From Orientallactaga sibirica (Eukaryota > Chordata > Mammalia > Rodentia > Dipodidae), in assembly GCA_036365145.1 (NCBI GenBank), contig JAEOAD010000942.1, positions 62,001-126,000 of the forward strand: DNA of 64,000 bases, written 5' to 3'. The translations under genes and the position numbers were made by a program. A model generated the notes under the pieces. The model had not been told where the DNA came from. It was given only the letters and a program-made list of their open reading frames with translations, and did no database searches. Below are positions 51,269 through 64,000 of the stretch, in pieces; within the stretch, counting starts at the first letter, position 1, and the number at the start of each line of letters is the position of its first letter.

Positions 51269-54200
51269 AGCAATTGATTCCTAGAACCGAATTAGCTTAT
51301 TTCACTCAGAACAGTGTTCGGCAATGAAGATGTTTGTGTTCTAAAGAAACTACTTTAGAAATGAAGCGAAACTAGTAAGTTGTACATCTTGTTAGACTAC
51401 ACAAACAAGGAAGGTTTGAAGTTGCTGCACTAAATCTTCTTCGTAGGGAAGCAACTGATTCCTAGAACAGAACTAGCTTATTTCACACAGCACAGTGTTC
51501 GCCAATGAAGATGTATGTTTTCTAAACCAACTGCTTTAGAAAAGATGCGAAAATACTAATTTATACATCTTCTTAGATGACACTAAATAGAAACGTTTGA
51601 TGTTGCTGCACTAAACCTTCTTCGTAGGAAAGGAACTGATTCCTAGAACCGAACTAGCTTATTTCACACAGTACAGTATTCTGCAATGAAGATGTTTGTT
51701 TTTGAAAAAAACTACTTTAGATATGAAGAGAAACAGGTAATTTGTACATCTTGTTAGATTACACTAACTAGAAAAGTTTGAACTTGCTACACTAAACCTT
51801 CTTCGTAGGAAAGGAACTGATACCTAGAAGCGAACTAGCTTATTTCACACAGTACAGTGTTCGGCAATGAAGATGTTTGTTTTCTAAAGAAACTACTTTA
51901 GAAATGAAGCGAAACTAGTAAGTTGTACATCTTGTTAGACTACACTAACTAGAAAAGGTTGAACTTGCTGCACTAAACCTTCTTTGTAGGAAAGCAACTG
52001 ATTCCTAGAACCGAATTAGATTATTTCACACAGTACACTTTTCGGCAATGAAGATGTTTGTTTTTGAAACAAACTACCTTAGATATGAAGCAAATCTAGT
52101 AAGTTGTACATCTTGTTAGATTACATTAACTAGAAAAGTTTGAACTTGCTGCACTAAACCTTCTTCGTAGGAAAGCGACTGATTCCTACAACTGAAGTAA
52201 CTTATTTCTCACAGTAGAGTTTTCGGCAATGAAGATGTATGTTTTCTAAACAAACTGCTTTAGAAATGAAGTGAAACTACTAAGGTGTACATCTTGTTAG
52301 ATTACACTAACTAGAAAAGTTTGAACTTGCTGCAGTAAACCTTCTTCGTAGGAAAGCAACTGATTCCTAGAACCGAACTACCTTATTTCACAAAGTACAG
52401 TGTTCGGCAATGAAGATGTTTGTTTTCTCAAGAAACTACTTTAGAAATGAATCGTAAGTAGTAAGTTGTACATCTTTTTAGACTACACAAACTAGAAAAG
52501 TTTGAACTTGCTGCCCTAAACCTTCCTTGTAGGAAAGCAACTGATTCCTACAACCGAATTAGATTATTTCACACAGTACACTTTTCGGCAATGAAGATGT
52601 TTGTTTTTGAAACAAACTACCTTAAATATGAAGCGAATCTAGTAAGTTGTACAAATTGTTAGATTACATTAACTAGAAAAGTTTGAACTTGCTGCACTAA
52701 ACCTTCTTCGTAGGAATGCAATTGATTCCTAGAACCGAATTAGCTGATTTCACACAGAACAGTGTTCGGCAATGAAGATGTTTGTTTTCTGAACAAACTG
52801 CTTTAGAAATGAAGTGAAACTACTAAGTTGTACACCTTGTTAGATTACACTAATTAGAAAAGTTTGAACTTGCTGCACTAAACCTTCTTCGTACGAAAGC
52901 AAATGATTCTTAGAACAGAACTAGCTTATTTCAAACAGCACAGTGTTCACCAATGAAGATGTATGTTTTCTAAACCAACTGCTTTAGAAAAGATGCGAAA
53001 CTACTAATTTATACATCTTCATAGATTACACTAACTAGAAATGTTTGAAGTTGCTGCACTAAACCTTCTTCGTAGGAAAGGAAGTGATTCCTAGAACCGA
53101 ACTAGCTTATTTCACACAGTACAGTGTTCGGAAATGAAGATGTTTGTTTTTAAAAAAAACTCATTTATATATGAAGAGAAACAGGTAATTTGTACATCTT
53201 GTTACATTACACCAGCTACAAAAGATTGAACTTGCTACACTAAACATTCTTCTTAGGAAAGGAACTGATTCCTAGATACTTAACTAGCTTATTTCACACA
53301 GTACAGTGTTTGGCAATGAAGATGTATGTTTTCTAAACAAACTGCTTTAGAAATGAAGTGAAACTACTAAGTTGTACATCTTGTTAGATTACATTAACTA
53401 GAGTAGTTTGAACTTGCCGCTGCACTAAACCTTCTTCATAGGAAAGGAACTGATTCCTAGAACCGAACTAGCTTATTTCACCCATTACAGTGTTAGAAGC
53501 AATGAAGATGTTTGTTTTCTAAAGAAACTACTTTAGAAATGAAGCAAAACTAGTAAGTTGTACATCTTGTTAGACTACACTAACTAGAAACGTTTGAACT
53601 TGCTGTACTAAACCTTCTTTGTAGGAAAGCAACTGATTCCTAGAACCGAAGTAGCTTATTTCACACGGTATAGTTTTTTGGCAACGAAGATGTTTTTTTT
53701 GAAACAAACTACTTTAGATATGAAGCAAATCTTGTAAGTTGTACATCTTGTTAGGTTACACTAAGTAGAAAAGTTTGAACTTGCTGCACTAAACTTTCTT
53801 TGTAGGAAAGTGACTGATTCCTAGAACTGAACTAACTTATTTCACACAGTAGAGTTTTCTGCAATGAAGATGTATGTTTTCTAAACAAACTGCTTTAGAA
53901 ATGAAGTGAAACTACTAAGTTGTACATCTTGTTAGATTACACTAACTAGAAAAGTTTGAACTTGCTGCACTCAACCTTCTTTGTAGGAAAGCAACTGATT
54001 CCTAGAAATGAACTACCTTATTTCACAAAGTACAGTGTTCGCAATGAAGATGTTTGTTTTTCTCAAGAAACTACATTAGAAATGAATCTTAAGTAGTAAG
54101 TTGTACATCTTGTTAGACTACACTAACTAGAAAAGTTTGAACTTGCTGCACTAAACCTTCTTTTGTATGAAAGCAACTGATTCCTACAACCGAATTAGAT

Positions 54201-55438
54201 TATTTCACACAGTACACTTTTCGGCAATGAAGATGTTTGTTTTGAAACAAACTACCATAGATATGAAGCGAATCTAGTAAGTTGTATATCTTGTTAGATT
54301 ACATTAACTAGAAAAGTTTGAACTTGCTGCACTAAACCTTATTTGTAGGAAAGCAACTGATTCCTAGAACAGAACTAGCTTATTTCACACAGTACAGTGT
54401 TCGGCAATGAAGATGTTTATTTTCTAAAGAAACTACTTTAGAAATGAAGCGAAACTAGTAAGTTGTACATCTTGTTAGACTACACAAACAAGGAAGGTTT
54501 GAAGTTGCTGGACTAAACCTTCTTCGTAGGGAAGCAACTGATTCCTGGAACAGAACTAGCTTATTTCACACAGCACGGTGTTCGCCAATGAAGATGTATG
54601 TTTTCTAAACCAACTGCTTTAGAAAAGATGCGAAAATACTAATTTATACATCTTCTTAGATTACACTAACTAGAAATGTTTGAAGTTGCTGCACTAAACA
54701 TTCTTCGTAGGAAAGGAACTGATTCCTAGAACCGAACTAGCTTATTTCACACAGTACAGTGTTCGGCAATCAAGATGTTTGTTTTTGAAAAAACTACTTT
54801 AGATATGAAGAGAAACAGGTAAGTTGTACATCTTGTTAGATTACACTAACTAGAAAAAAGTTTGAACTTGCTACACTAAACCTTCTTCGTAGGAAAGGAA
54901 CTGATTCCTAGTTACGAAATAGCTTATTTCACACAGTACAGTGTTCGGCAATGAAGATGTTTGTTTTCTAAACAAACTGCTTTAGAAATGAAGTGAAACT
55001 ACTAATTTATACATCTTGTTAGATTACACTAACTAGAGTAGTTTGAACTTGCTGCACTAAACCTTCTTCATAGGAAAGGATCTGATTCCTAGAACCGAAC
55101 TAGCTTATTTCACCCAGAACAGTGTTCGCAATGAAGATGTTGGTTTTCTAAAGGAACTACGTTAGAAATGAAGTGAAATTACTAAGTTGTACATCTTGTT
55201 AGATTACACTAACTAGAAAAGTTTGAACTTGCTGCACTAAACCTCATTCATAGGAAAGCAACTGATTCCTAGAAGCGAACTAGCTTATTTCACACAGTAC
55301 ACTTTCTCGGCAATGAAGATGTTTGTTTTGAAAGAAACTACTTTAGATATGAAGCGAATCTAGTAAGTTGTACATCTTGTTAGGTTACATTAACTAGAAA
55401 AGTTTGAACTTGCTGCCCTAAACCTTCTTCGTAGGGAA
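51269..55438 (+). repeat. Higher-order unit of about 4.17 kb, copy 1
   Basis: Anchored on agcaattgat at 51269 and 55439. Rare variants shared with copy 2 in order: gtattctgcaatg; agaaaaggttg (51951 / 56118); gctgccctaaacc; ttctgaacaaactgc; gttcaccaatg (caatgaagat 52951 / 57120); acaccagctac; gaatcttaagtag; aaccttatttgtag; cctagttacgaa; and acctcattca (55241 / 59405). Offsets are 4164-4170, about 23 monomers. Confidence 0.85.
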
Positions 55439-58400
55439 AGCAATTGATTCCTAGAACCGAATTAGCTTATTTCACACAGAACAGTGTTCGGCAATGAAGA
55501 TGTTTGTTTTCTAAAGAAACTACTTTAGAAATGAAGCGAAACTAGTAAGTTGTACATCTTGTTAGACTACACAAACAAGGAAGGTTTGAAGTTGCTGCAC
55601 TAAACCTTCTTAGAGGAAAGCAACTGATTCCTAGAACAGAACTAAATTATTTCACACAGTACAGTGTTAGCCAATGAAGATGTTTGTTTTTGAAACAAAC
55701 TGCTTTAGAAAAGATGCGAATCTAGTAAGTTATACATCTTGTTAGATGACACTAAATAGAAAAAGTTTGATGTTGCTGCACTAAACCTTCTTCGTAGGAA
55801 AGGAACTGATTCCTAGAACTGAACTAACTTATTTCACACAGTAAAGTATTCTGCAATGAAGATGTTTGTTTTGTAAAAAACTACTTTAGAAATGAAGTGA
55901 AACAGGTAATTTGTACATCTTGTTAGATTACACTAACTAGAAAAGTTTGAACTTGCTACACTAAACCTTCTTTGTAGGAAAGCAACTGATGCCTAGAATC
56001 GAACTAGCTTATTTCACACAGTACAGTGTTCGGCAATGAAGATGTTTGTTTTCTAAAGAAACTACTTTAGAAATGAAGAAACTAGTAAGTTGTACATCTT
56101 GTTAGGTTACACTAACTAGAAAAGGTTGAACTTGCTGCACTAAACCTTCTTTGTAGGAAAGCAACTGATTCCTAGAACTGAATTAGATTATTTCACACAG
56201 TACACTTTTTCGGCAATGAAGATGTTTGTTTTTGAAACAAACTACCTTAGATATGAAGCAAATCTAGTAAGTTGTACATCTTGTTAGATTACATTAACTA
56301 GAAAAGTTTGAACTTGCTGCACTAAACCTTCTTTGTAGGGAAAGCGACTGATTCCTACAACTGAAGTAACTTATTTCTCACAGTAGAGTTTTTCGGCAAT
56401 GAAGATGTTTGTTTTCTAAACAAACTGCTTTAGAAATGAAGTGAAACTACTAAGTTGTACATCTTGTTAGATTACACTAACTAGAAAAGTTTGAACTTGC
56501 TGCAGTAAACCTTCTTCAGTAGGAAAGCAACTGATTCCTAGAACTGAAACCTTATTTCACAAAGTACAGTGTTCGGCAATGAAGATGTTTGTTTTCTCAA
56601 ACAACTACTTTAGAAATGAATGTGAAACTAGTAAGTTGTACATCTTTTAGACTACACAAACTAGAAAAGTTTGAACTTGCTGCCCTAAACCTTCTTTGTA
56701 GGAAAGCAACTGATTCCTAGAACCGAATTAGCTTATTTCACACAGTACACTGTTTGCAATGAAGATGTTTGTTTTTGAAACAAACTACCTTAAATATGAA
56801 GAGAATCTAGTAAGTTGTACAAATTGTTAGATTACATTAACTAGAAAAGTTTGAACTTGCTGCACTAAACCTTCTTCGTAGGAAAGGAACTGATTCCTAG
56901 AACTTAATTAGCTGATTTCACACAGAACAGTGTTCGGCAATGAAGATGTTTGTTTTCTGAACAAACTGCTTTAGAAAATGAAGTGAAACTACTAAGTTGT
57001 ACACCTTGTTAGATTACACTAATTAGAAAAGTTTGAACTTGCTGCACTAAACCTTCTTTGTATGAAAGCAAATGATTCTTAGAACAGAATTAGCTTATTT
57101 CAAACAGCACAGTGTTCACCAATGAAGATGTATGTTTTCTAAACCAACTGCTTTAGAAAAGATGCGAAACTACTAATTTATACATCTTCATAGATTACAC
57201 TAACTAGAAATGTTTGAAGTTGCTGCACTAAACCTTCTTCGTAGGAAAGGAAGTGATTCCTAGAACTGAACTAGCTTATTTCACACAGTACAGTGTTAGG
57301 AAATGAAGATGTTTGTTTTTAAAAAAACTCATTTATATATGAAGAGAAACAGGTAATTTGTACATCTTGTTACATTACACCAGCTACAAAAGATTGAACT
57401 TGCTACACTAAACATTCTTCTTAGGAAAGGAACTGATTCCTAGATACGAACTAGCTTATTTCACACAGTACAGTGTTTGGCAATGAAGATGTATGTTTTC
57501 TAAACAAACTGCTTTAGAAATGAAGTGAAACTACTAAGTTGTACATCTTGTTAGATTACATTAACTAGAGTAGTTTGAACTTGCCGCACTAAACCTTCTT
57601 CATAGGAAAGGAACTGATTCCTAGAACCGAACTAGCTTATTTCACCCATTACAGTGTTCGGCAATGAAGATGTTTGTTTTCTAAAGAAACTACTTTAGAA
57701 ATGAAGCAAAACTAGTAAGTTGTACATCTTGTTAGACTACACTAACTAGAAACGTTTGAACTTGCTGTACTAAACCTTCTTTGTAGGAAAGCAACTGATT
57801 CCTAGAACCGAAGTAGCTTATTTCACACGGTATAGTTTTTGGCAACGAAGATGTTTCTTTTTGAAACAAACTACTTTAGATATGAAGCAAATCTTGTAAG
57901 TTGTACATCTTGTTAGGTTACACTAAGTAGAAAAGTTTGAACTTGCTGCACTAAACTTTCTTCGTAGGAAAGTGACTGATTCCTAGAACTGAACTAACTT
58001 ATTTCACACAGTAGAGTTTTCGGCAATGAAGATGTATGTTTTCTAAACAAACTGCTTTAGAAATGAAGTGAAACTACTAAGTTGTACATCTTGTTAGATT
58101 ACACTAACTAGAAAAGTTTGAACTTGCTGCACTCAACCTTCTTCGTAGGAAAGCAACTGATTCCTAGAAATGAACTACCTTATTTCACAAAGTACAGTGT
58201 TCGGCAATGAAGATGTTTGTTTTCTCAAGAAACTACATTAGAAATGAATCTTAAGTAGTAAGTTGTACATCTTGTTAGACTACACTAACTAGAAAAGTTT
58301 GAACTTGCTGCACTAAACCTTCTTTGTATGAAAGCAACTGATTCCTACAACCGAATTAGATTATTTCACACAGTACACTTTTCGGCAATGAAGATGTTTG

Positions 58401-59601
58401 TTTTTGAAACAAACTACCATAGATATGAAGCGAATCTAGTAAGTTGTATATCTTGTTAGATTACATTAACTAGAAAAGTTTGAACTTGCTGCACTAAACC
58501 TTATTTGTAGGAAAGCAACTGATTCCTAGAACGGAACTAGCTTATTTCACACAGTACAGTGTTCGGCAATGAAGATGTTTATTTTCTAAAGAAACTACTT
58601 TAGAAATGAAGCGAAACTAGTAAGTTGTACATCTTGTTAGACTACACAAACAAGGAAGGTTTGAAGTTGCTGGACTAAACCTTCTTCGTGGGGAAGCAAC
58701 TGATTCCTGGAACAGAACTAGCTTATTTCACACAGCACGGTGTTAGCCAATGAAGATGTATGTTTTCTAAACCAACTGCTTTAGAAAGATGAAGTGAAAA
58801 TACTAATTTATACATCTTCTTAGATTACACTAACTAGAAATGTTTGAAGTTGCTGCACTAAACATTCTTCGTAGGAAAGGAACTGATTCCTAGAACCGAA
58901 CTAGCTTATTTCACACAGTACAGTGTTCGGCAATCAAGATGTTTGTTTTTGAAAAAAACTACTTTAGATATGAAGAGAAACAGGTAAGTTGTACATCTTG
59001 TTAGATTACACTAACTAGAAAACTTTGAACTTGATACACTAAACCTTCTTCGTAGGAAAGGAACTGATTCCTAGTTACGAACTAGCTTATTTCACACAGT
59101 ACAGTGTTCGGCAATGAAGATGTATGTTTTCTAAACAAACTGCTTTAGAAATGAAGTGAAACTACTAAGTTGTACATCTTGTTAGATTACACTGACTAGA
59201 GTAGTTTGAACTTGCCGCACTAAACCTTCTTCATAGGAAAGGATCTGATTCCTAGAACCGAACTAGCTTATTTCACCCATTACAGTGTTCGGCAATGAAG
59301 ATGTTGGTTTTCTAAAGGAACTACGTTAGAAAGGAAGTGAAATTACTAAGTTGTACATCTTGTTAGATTACACTAACTAGAAAAGTTTGAACTTGCTGCA
59401 CTAAACCTCATTCATAGGAAAGTAACTGATTCCTAGAAGCGAACTAGCTTATTTCACACAGTACACTGTTCGGCAATGAAGATGTTTGTTTTCTAAAGAA
59501 ACTACTTTAGAAGTGAAGCGTAACTAGTAAGTTGTACACCTTGTTAGACTACATTAACTAGAAAAGTTTGAACTTGCTGCCCTATACCTTCTTCGTAGGA
59601 A
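55439..59601 (+). repeat. Higher-order unit of about 4.17 kb, copy 2
   Basis: Full-length partner of 51269-55438. The next anchor is at 59602. Similarity continues weakly for one or two monomers and is then lost, so there are two copies here rather than an open-ended series. Confidence 0.85.
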
Positions 59602-59984
59602 AGCAATTGATTCCTAGAACCGAATTAGCTTATTTCACACAGAACAGTGTTCGGCAATGAAGATGTTTGTTTTCTAAAGAAACTACTTTACAAATGAAGC
59701 GAAACTAGTAAGTTGAACATCTTGTTAGACTACACAAGCAAGGAAGGTTTGAAGTTGCTGCACTAAACCTTCTTCGTAGGAAAGTAACTGATTCCTAGAA
59801 CCGAACTAAATTATTTCACACAGTATAGTTTTCGGCAACAAAGATGTTTCTTTTTGAAACAAACTGCTTTAGATATGAAGCGAATCTAGTAAGTTGTACA
59901 TCTTGTTAGGTTACACTAACTAGAAAAGTTTGAACTTGCTGCACTAAACCTTCTTCATAGGAAAGCGACTGATTCCTAGAACTG

Positions 59985-60700
59985 AACTAACTTATTTCAC
60001 ACAGTAAAGTTTTCGGCAATGAAGATGTATGTTTTGTAAACAAACTGCCTTAGAAATGAAGTGAAACTACTAAGTTGTACATCTTGTTAGATTACACTAA
60101 CTAGAAAAGTTTGAACTTGCTGCACTAAACCTTCTTTGTAGGGAAGCAACTGATGCCTACAATCGAATTAGATTATTTCACACAGTACACTTTTCGGCAA
60201 TGAAGATGTTTGATTTTGAAACAAACTACCTTAGATATGAAGCGAATCTAGTACGTTGTACATCTTGTTAGGTTACACTAACTAGAAAAGTTTGAACTTG
60301 CTGCACTAAACCTTCTTCGTAGGAAAGCGACTGATTCCTAGAACTGAACTAACTTATTTCACACAGTAAAGTTTTTACCAGCAATGAAGATGTATGTTTT
60401 GTAAACTAAACAAACTGCCTTAGAAATGAAGTGAAACTACTAAGTTGTACATCTTGTTAGATTACACTAACTAGAAAAGTTTGAACTTGCTGCACTAAAC
60501 CTTCTTTGTAGGGAAGCAACTGATGCCTACAATCGAATTAGATTATTTCACACAGTACACTTTTCGGCAATGAAGATGTTTGATTTTGAAACAAACTGCC
60601 TTAGATATGAAGCGAATCTAGTAAGTTGTACATCTTGTTAGGTTACATTAACCAGAAATGTTTGAACTTGCTGCACTAAACCTTCTTCGTAGGAAAGCGA
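59985..60700 (+). repeat. Two-monomer duplication with 4-base insertions
   Basis: The pair carrying tgatgcctacaatcg and gtttgattttgaaac appears at 60151 and 60521, offset 370. The excess over 362 comes from small insertions in the second pair: tttttaccagcaatg for ttttcggcaatg, and gtaaactaaacaaac for gtaaacaaac (extra taaa or actaa). Confidence 0.75.
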
Positions 60701-60780
60701 CTGATTCCTAGAACTGAACTAACTTATTTCACACAGAACAGTTTTCGGCAATCTAGATGTATGTTTTCTAAAACAACTGC

Positions 60781-61140
60781 TTTAGAAAAGATGTGAAACT
60801 ACTAATTTATACATCTTCTTAGATGACACTAACTAGAAACGTTTGAAGTTGCTGCACTAAACCTTCTTCCTAGGAAAGGAACTGATTCCTAGAACCGAAC
60901 TAGCTTATTTCACACAGTACAGTGTTCTGCAATGAAGATGTTTGTTTTTGAAAAAAACTACTTTAGATACGAAGAGAAACAGGTAATTTGTACATCTTGC
61001 TAGATTACACTAACTAGAAAAGTTTGAACTTGCTACACTAAACCTTCTTCGTAGGAAAGGAACTGATTCCTAGAAGCGAACTAGCTTATTTCACACAGTA
61101 CAGTGTTCGACAAGGAAGATGTTTGTTTTCTAAAGAAACG
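60781..61140 (+). repeat. Two-monomer module shared with 7681-8040
   Basis: Distant partner of 7681-8040, aligned without indel at offset 53100 with about 13 mismatches in 360 bases. Its right neighbour (61141 onward) carries a local deletion and then a different monomer type. Confidence 0.75.
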
Positions 61141-62490
61141 ACTTTAGAAATGAAGCAAAAATAAGTTCTACATCTTGTTAGACTACACTAACTAGAAAAG
61201 TTTGAACTTGCTGCACTAAACCTTCTTTGTAGGAAAGCAACTGATTCCTAGAACCGAATTAGATTATTTCACACAGTACACTTTTCGGCAATGAAGATGT
61301 TTGTTTTTGAAAAAAACTACCTTAGATATGAAGCAAATCTAGTAAGTTGTACATCTTGTTAGATTACATTAACTAGAAAAGTTTGAACTTGCTGCACTAA
61401 ACCTTCTTCGTAGGAAAGCGACTGATTCCTAGAACTGAACTAACTTACTTCACACAGAACAGTTTTCGGCAATGAAGATGTATGTTTTCTAAACAAACTG
61501 CTTTAGAAATGAAGTGAAACTAGTAAGTTGTACATCTTGTTAGATTACACTAACTAGAAAAGTTTGAACTTGCAGCACTAAACCTTCTTCGTAGGAAAGC
61601 AACTGATTCCTAGAACCGAACTAGCTTATTTCACACGGTATAGTTTTCGGCAACGAAGATGTTTCTTTTTGAAAGAAACTACTTTAGATATGAAGCGAAT
61701 CTTGTAAGTTTTACATCTTGTTAGGTTACACTAAGTAGAAAAGTTTGAACTTGCTGCACTAAACTTTCTTCGTAGGAAAGCGACTGATTCCTGGAACTGA
61801 ACTAACTTATTTCACACAGTAGAGTTTTCGGCAATGAAGATGTATGTTTTCTAAACAAACTGCTTTAGAAATGAAGTGAAACTACTAAGTTGTACATCCT
61901 GTTAGATTACACTAACTATAAAAGTTTGAACTTGCTGTACTAAACCTTCTTCGTAGGAAAGCGACTGATTCCTAGAACCGAACTAACTTATTTCACACAG
62001 AATAGTTTTCACCAACAAAGATGTTTCTTTTTGAAACAAACTACTTTAGATGTGAAGCGAATGTAGCAAGTTGTACCTCTTGTTAGGTTACACTAACTAG
62101 AAAAGTTTGAACTTGCTGCACTAAGCATTCCTCGTAGGAAAGCAAGTGATTCCTAGAACTGAACTAACTTATTTCACACAGAACAGTTTTCGGCAATGAA
62201 GATGTATGTTTTCTAAACAAACTGCTTTAGAAATGAAGTGAAACTACTAAGTTTTACATCTTGTTAGATTACACTAACTAGAAAACTTTGAATTTGCTGC
62301 ACTAAACCTTCTTCGTAGGAAAGCAAGTGATTCCTAGAACCGAACTAGCTTATTTCACACAGTACAGTGTTCGGCAATGAAGATGTTTGTTTTCTAAAGA
62401 AACTACTTTAGAAATGACGCGAAACTAGTAAGTTGTACTTCTTGTTAGACTACACTAAGTAGAAAAGTTTGAACTTGCTGGACTAAACCT

Positions 62491-62850
62491 TCTTTGTAGT
62501 AAAGCAACTGATTCCTACAATCGAATTAGATTATTTCGCAGAGCACACTTTTCGGCAATGAAGATGTTTGTTTTTGAAACAAACTACCTTAGATATTAAG
62601 CGAATCTAGTAAGTTGGACATCTTGTTAGATTACATTAACTAGAAAAGTTTGAACTTGCTGCACTAAACCTTCTTTGTAGTAAAGCAACTGATTCCTACA
62701 ATCGAATTAGATTATTTCGCAGAGCACACTTTTCGGCAATGAAGATGTTTGTTTTTGAAACAAACTACCTTAGATATTAAGCGAATCTTGTAAGTTGGAC
62801 ATCTTGTTAGATTACATTAACTAGAAAAGTTTGAACTTGCTGCACTAAAC
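62491..62850 (+). repeat. Recent single-monomer duplication
   Basis: tctttgtagtaaagc at 62491 and 62672 starts two nearly identical monomers sharing the rare ttcgcagagcacac, gatattaagcg and gttggacatc. I see one difference (ctagtaag / cttgtaag). Offset 181 bp. Confidence 0.85.
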
Positions 62851-64000
62851 CTTCTTCGTACGAAAGCGACTGATTCCTAGAACTGAACTAACTTATTTCA
62901 CACAGAACAGTTTTCGGCAATGAAGATGTATGTTTTCTAAAAAAACTGCTTTAGAAATGAAGTGAAACAACTAAGTTGTACATCTTCTTAGGTTACACTA
63001 AGTAGAAAAGTTTGAACTTGCTGCACTAAACCTTCTTCGTAGGAAATCAACTGATTCCTAGAAGCGAACAAGCTTATTTCACACAGTACAATGTTCGGCA
63101 ATGAAGATGTTTGTTTTCTAAAGAAACTACTTTAGAAATGAAGCGTAACTAGTAAGTTGTACTCCTTGTTAGACTACTCTAACTAGAAAAGTTTGAACTA
63201 GCTGCACTAAACCTTCTTTGTAGGAAAGCAACTGATTCCTACAATCGAATCAGATTATTTCACACAGTACACTTTTCGGCAATGAAGATGTTTGTTTATA
63301 AAACAAACTACCTTAGATATGAAGCGAATCTAGTAAGTTGTACATCTTGTTAGATTACATTAACTAGAAACGTTTGAATTTGCTGCACTAAACCTTCTTC
63401 ATAGGAAAGCAATTGATTCCTAGAACCGAATTAGATTATTTCACACAGAACAGTGTTCGGCAATGAGGATGTTTGTTTTCTAAAGAAACTACTTTACAAA
63501 TGAAATGAAACTAGTAAGTTGAACATCTTGTTAGACTACACAAACAAGGAAGGTTTGAAGTTGCTGCACTAAACCTTCTTCGTAGGAAAGCAACTGATTC
63601 CTAGAACCGAACTAACTTATTTCACACAATATAGTTTTCGGCAAAGAAGATGTTTCTTTTGGAAACAAACTACTTTAGATATGAAGCGAATCTAGTAAGT
63701 TGTACATCTTGTTAGATTACATTAACTAGAAAATTTTGAATTTGCTGCACTAAACCTTCTTCGTAGGAAAGCCATTGATTCCTAGAACCGAATTAGCTTA
63801 TTTCACACAGAACAGTGTTGGGTAATGAAGATGTTTGTTTTCTAAAGAAACTAGTTTACAAATGAAGCGAAACTAGTACGTTGAACATCTTGTTAGACTA
63901 CACAAACAAGGAAGTTTTGAAGTTGCTGCACTAAACCTTCTTCGTAGGAAAGCGACTGATTCCTAGAACCGAACTAACTTATTTCACACAGAATAGTTTT

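Larger units (their letters stand above)
27867..64000 (+). repeat. Satellite array, block 3
   Basis: About 200 monomers of the same family and orientation, continuing past the window edge. It contains local duplications at 34.9/35.6, 45.2/47.4, 45.7/45.9, 60.1/60.5 and 62.5/62.7 kb, and a 4.17 kb double unit from 51.27 kb. No gene or further transposon was seen. Confidence 0.97.

Noticed and set aside
1..64000. Pol III promoter (B-box-like ggttctaggaat on the minus strand of each monomer)
   Set aside because: Only the GGTTC half fits GGTTCRANYCC; there is no paired A box and no tRNA fold.
1..64000. Plant or insect centromere satellite (about 180 bp is common there)
   Set aside because: A MaLR-like LTR element with a tRNA-Leu primer site and an L1-type poly(A) retroposon point to a placental mammal.
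1..64000. Telomere repeats, rDNA or a gene cluster hidden in the array
   Set aside because: No TTAGGG runs, no rRNA-like GC-rich blocks and no long open frame in any satellite block.

Overview
This window is almost entirely one AT-rich tandem satellite, broken by two transposable-element insertions. I see no host protein-coding gene, rRNA, tRNA or CRISPR array. The monomer is about 181 bp (for example 4996-5176), roughly 35% GC by hand count on a consensus-like copy. It runs head-to-tail in one orientation from base 1 to base 64000, about 335 copies once the inserts are removed. Array size, monomer length and the lack of genes suggest a (peri)centromeric array. A conserved CENP-B-box-like half motif (CTTCGTAGGAAA) in most monomers points the same way, but its CGGG half is missing.

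The inserts indicate a mammal, most likely a rodent. At 14932-16434 lies a plus-strand retroposon with AATAAA, a poly(A) tail and 13-14 bp target-site duplications, the signature of L1-type retrotransposition. At 26022-27866 lies a complete non-autonomous LTR element on the minus strand. It has two 350 bp LTRs (TG...CA), a 5 bp target-site duplication, a tRNA-Leu-like primer-binding site and a polypurine tract, which fits the ERVL-MaLR class. My unverified impression is a jerboa-like (dipodid) rodent.

The array has layered structure. Monomers fall into recognisable variant types that recur in fixed order, and larger blocks repeat. A 2.7-2.9 kb unit (15-16 monomers) has anchors at 17251, 19962, 22834 and 25742; the fourth copy is interrupted by the LTR element. 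A 4.17 kb unit (about 23 monomers) has anchors at 51269, 55439 and 59602. A 2.17 kb spaced duplication joins 45191 and 47362, and there are fresh one-, two- and four-monomer duplications. A two-monomer module at 7681-8040 recurs at 60781-61140 with about 96% identity.

Layout: satellite 1-14931; retroposon 14932-16434; satellite 16435-26021; MaLR-like element 26022-27866; satellite 27867-64000. Two stretches, about 20.0-25.7 kb and 53.4-57.0 kb, carry an excess of small indels and look like either real decay or weak consensus. Short ORFs occur only in the two inserts and none resembles a known protein.
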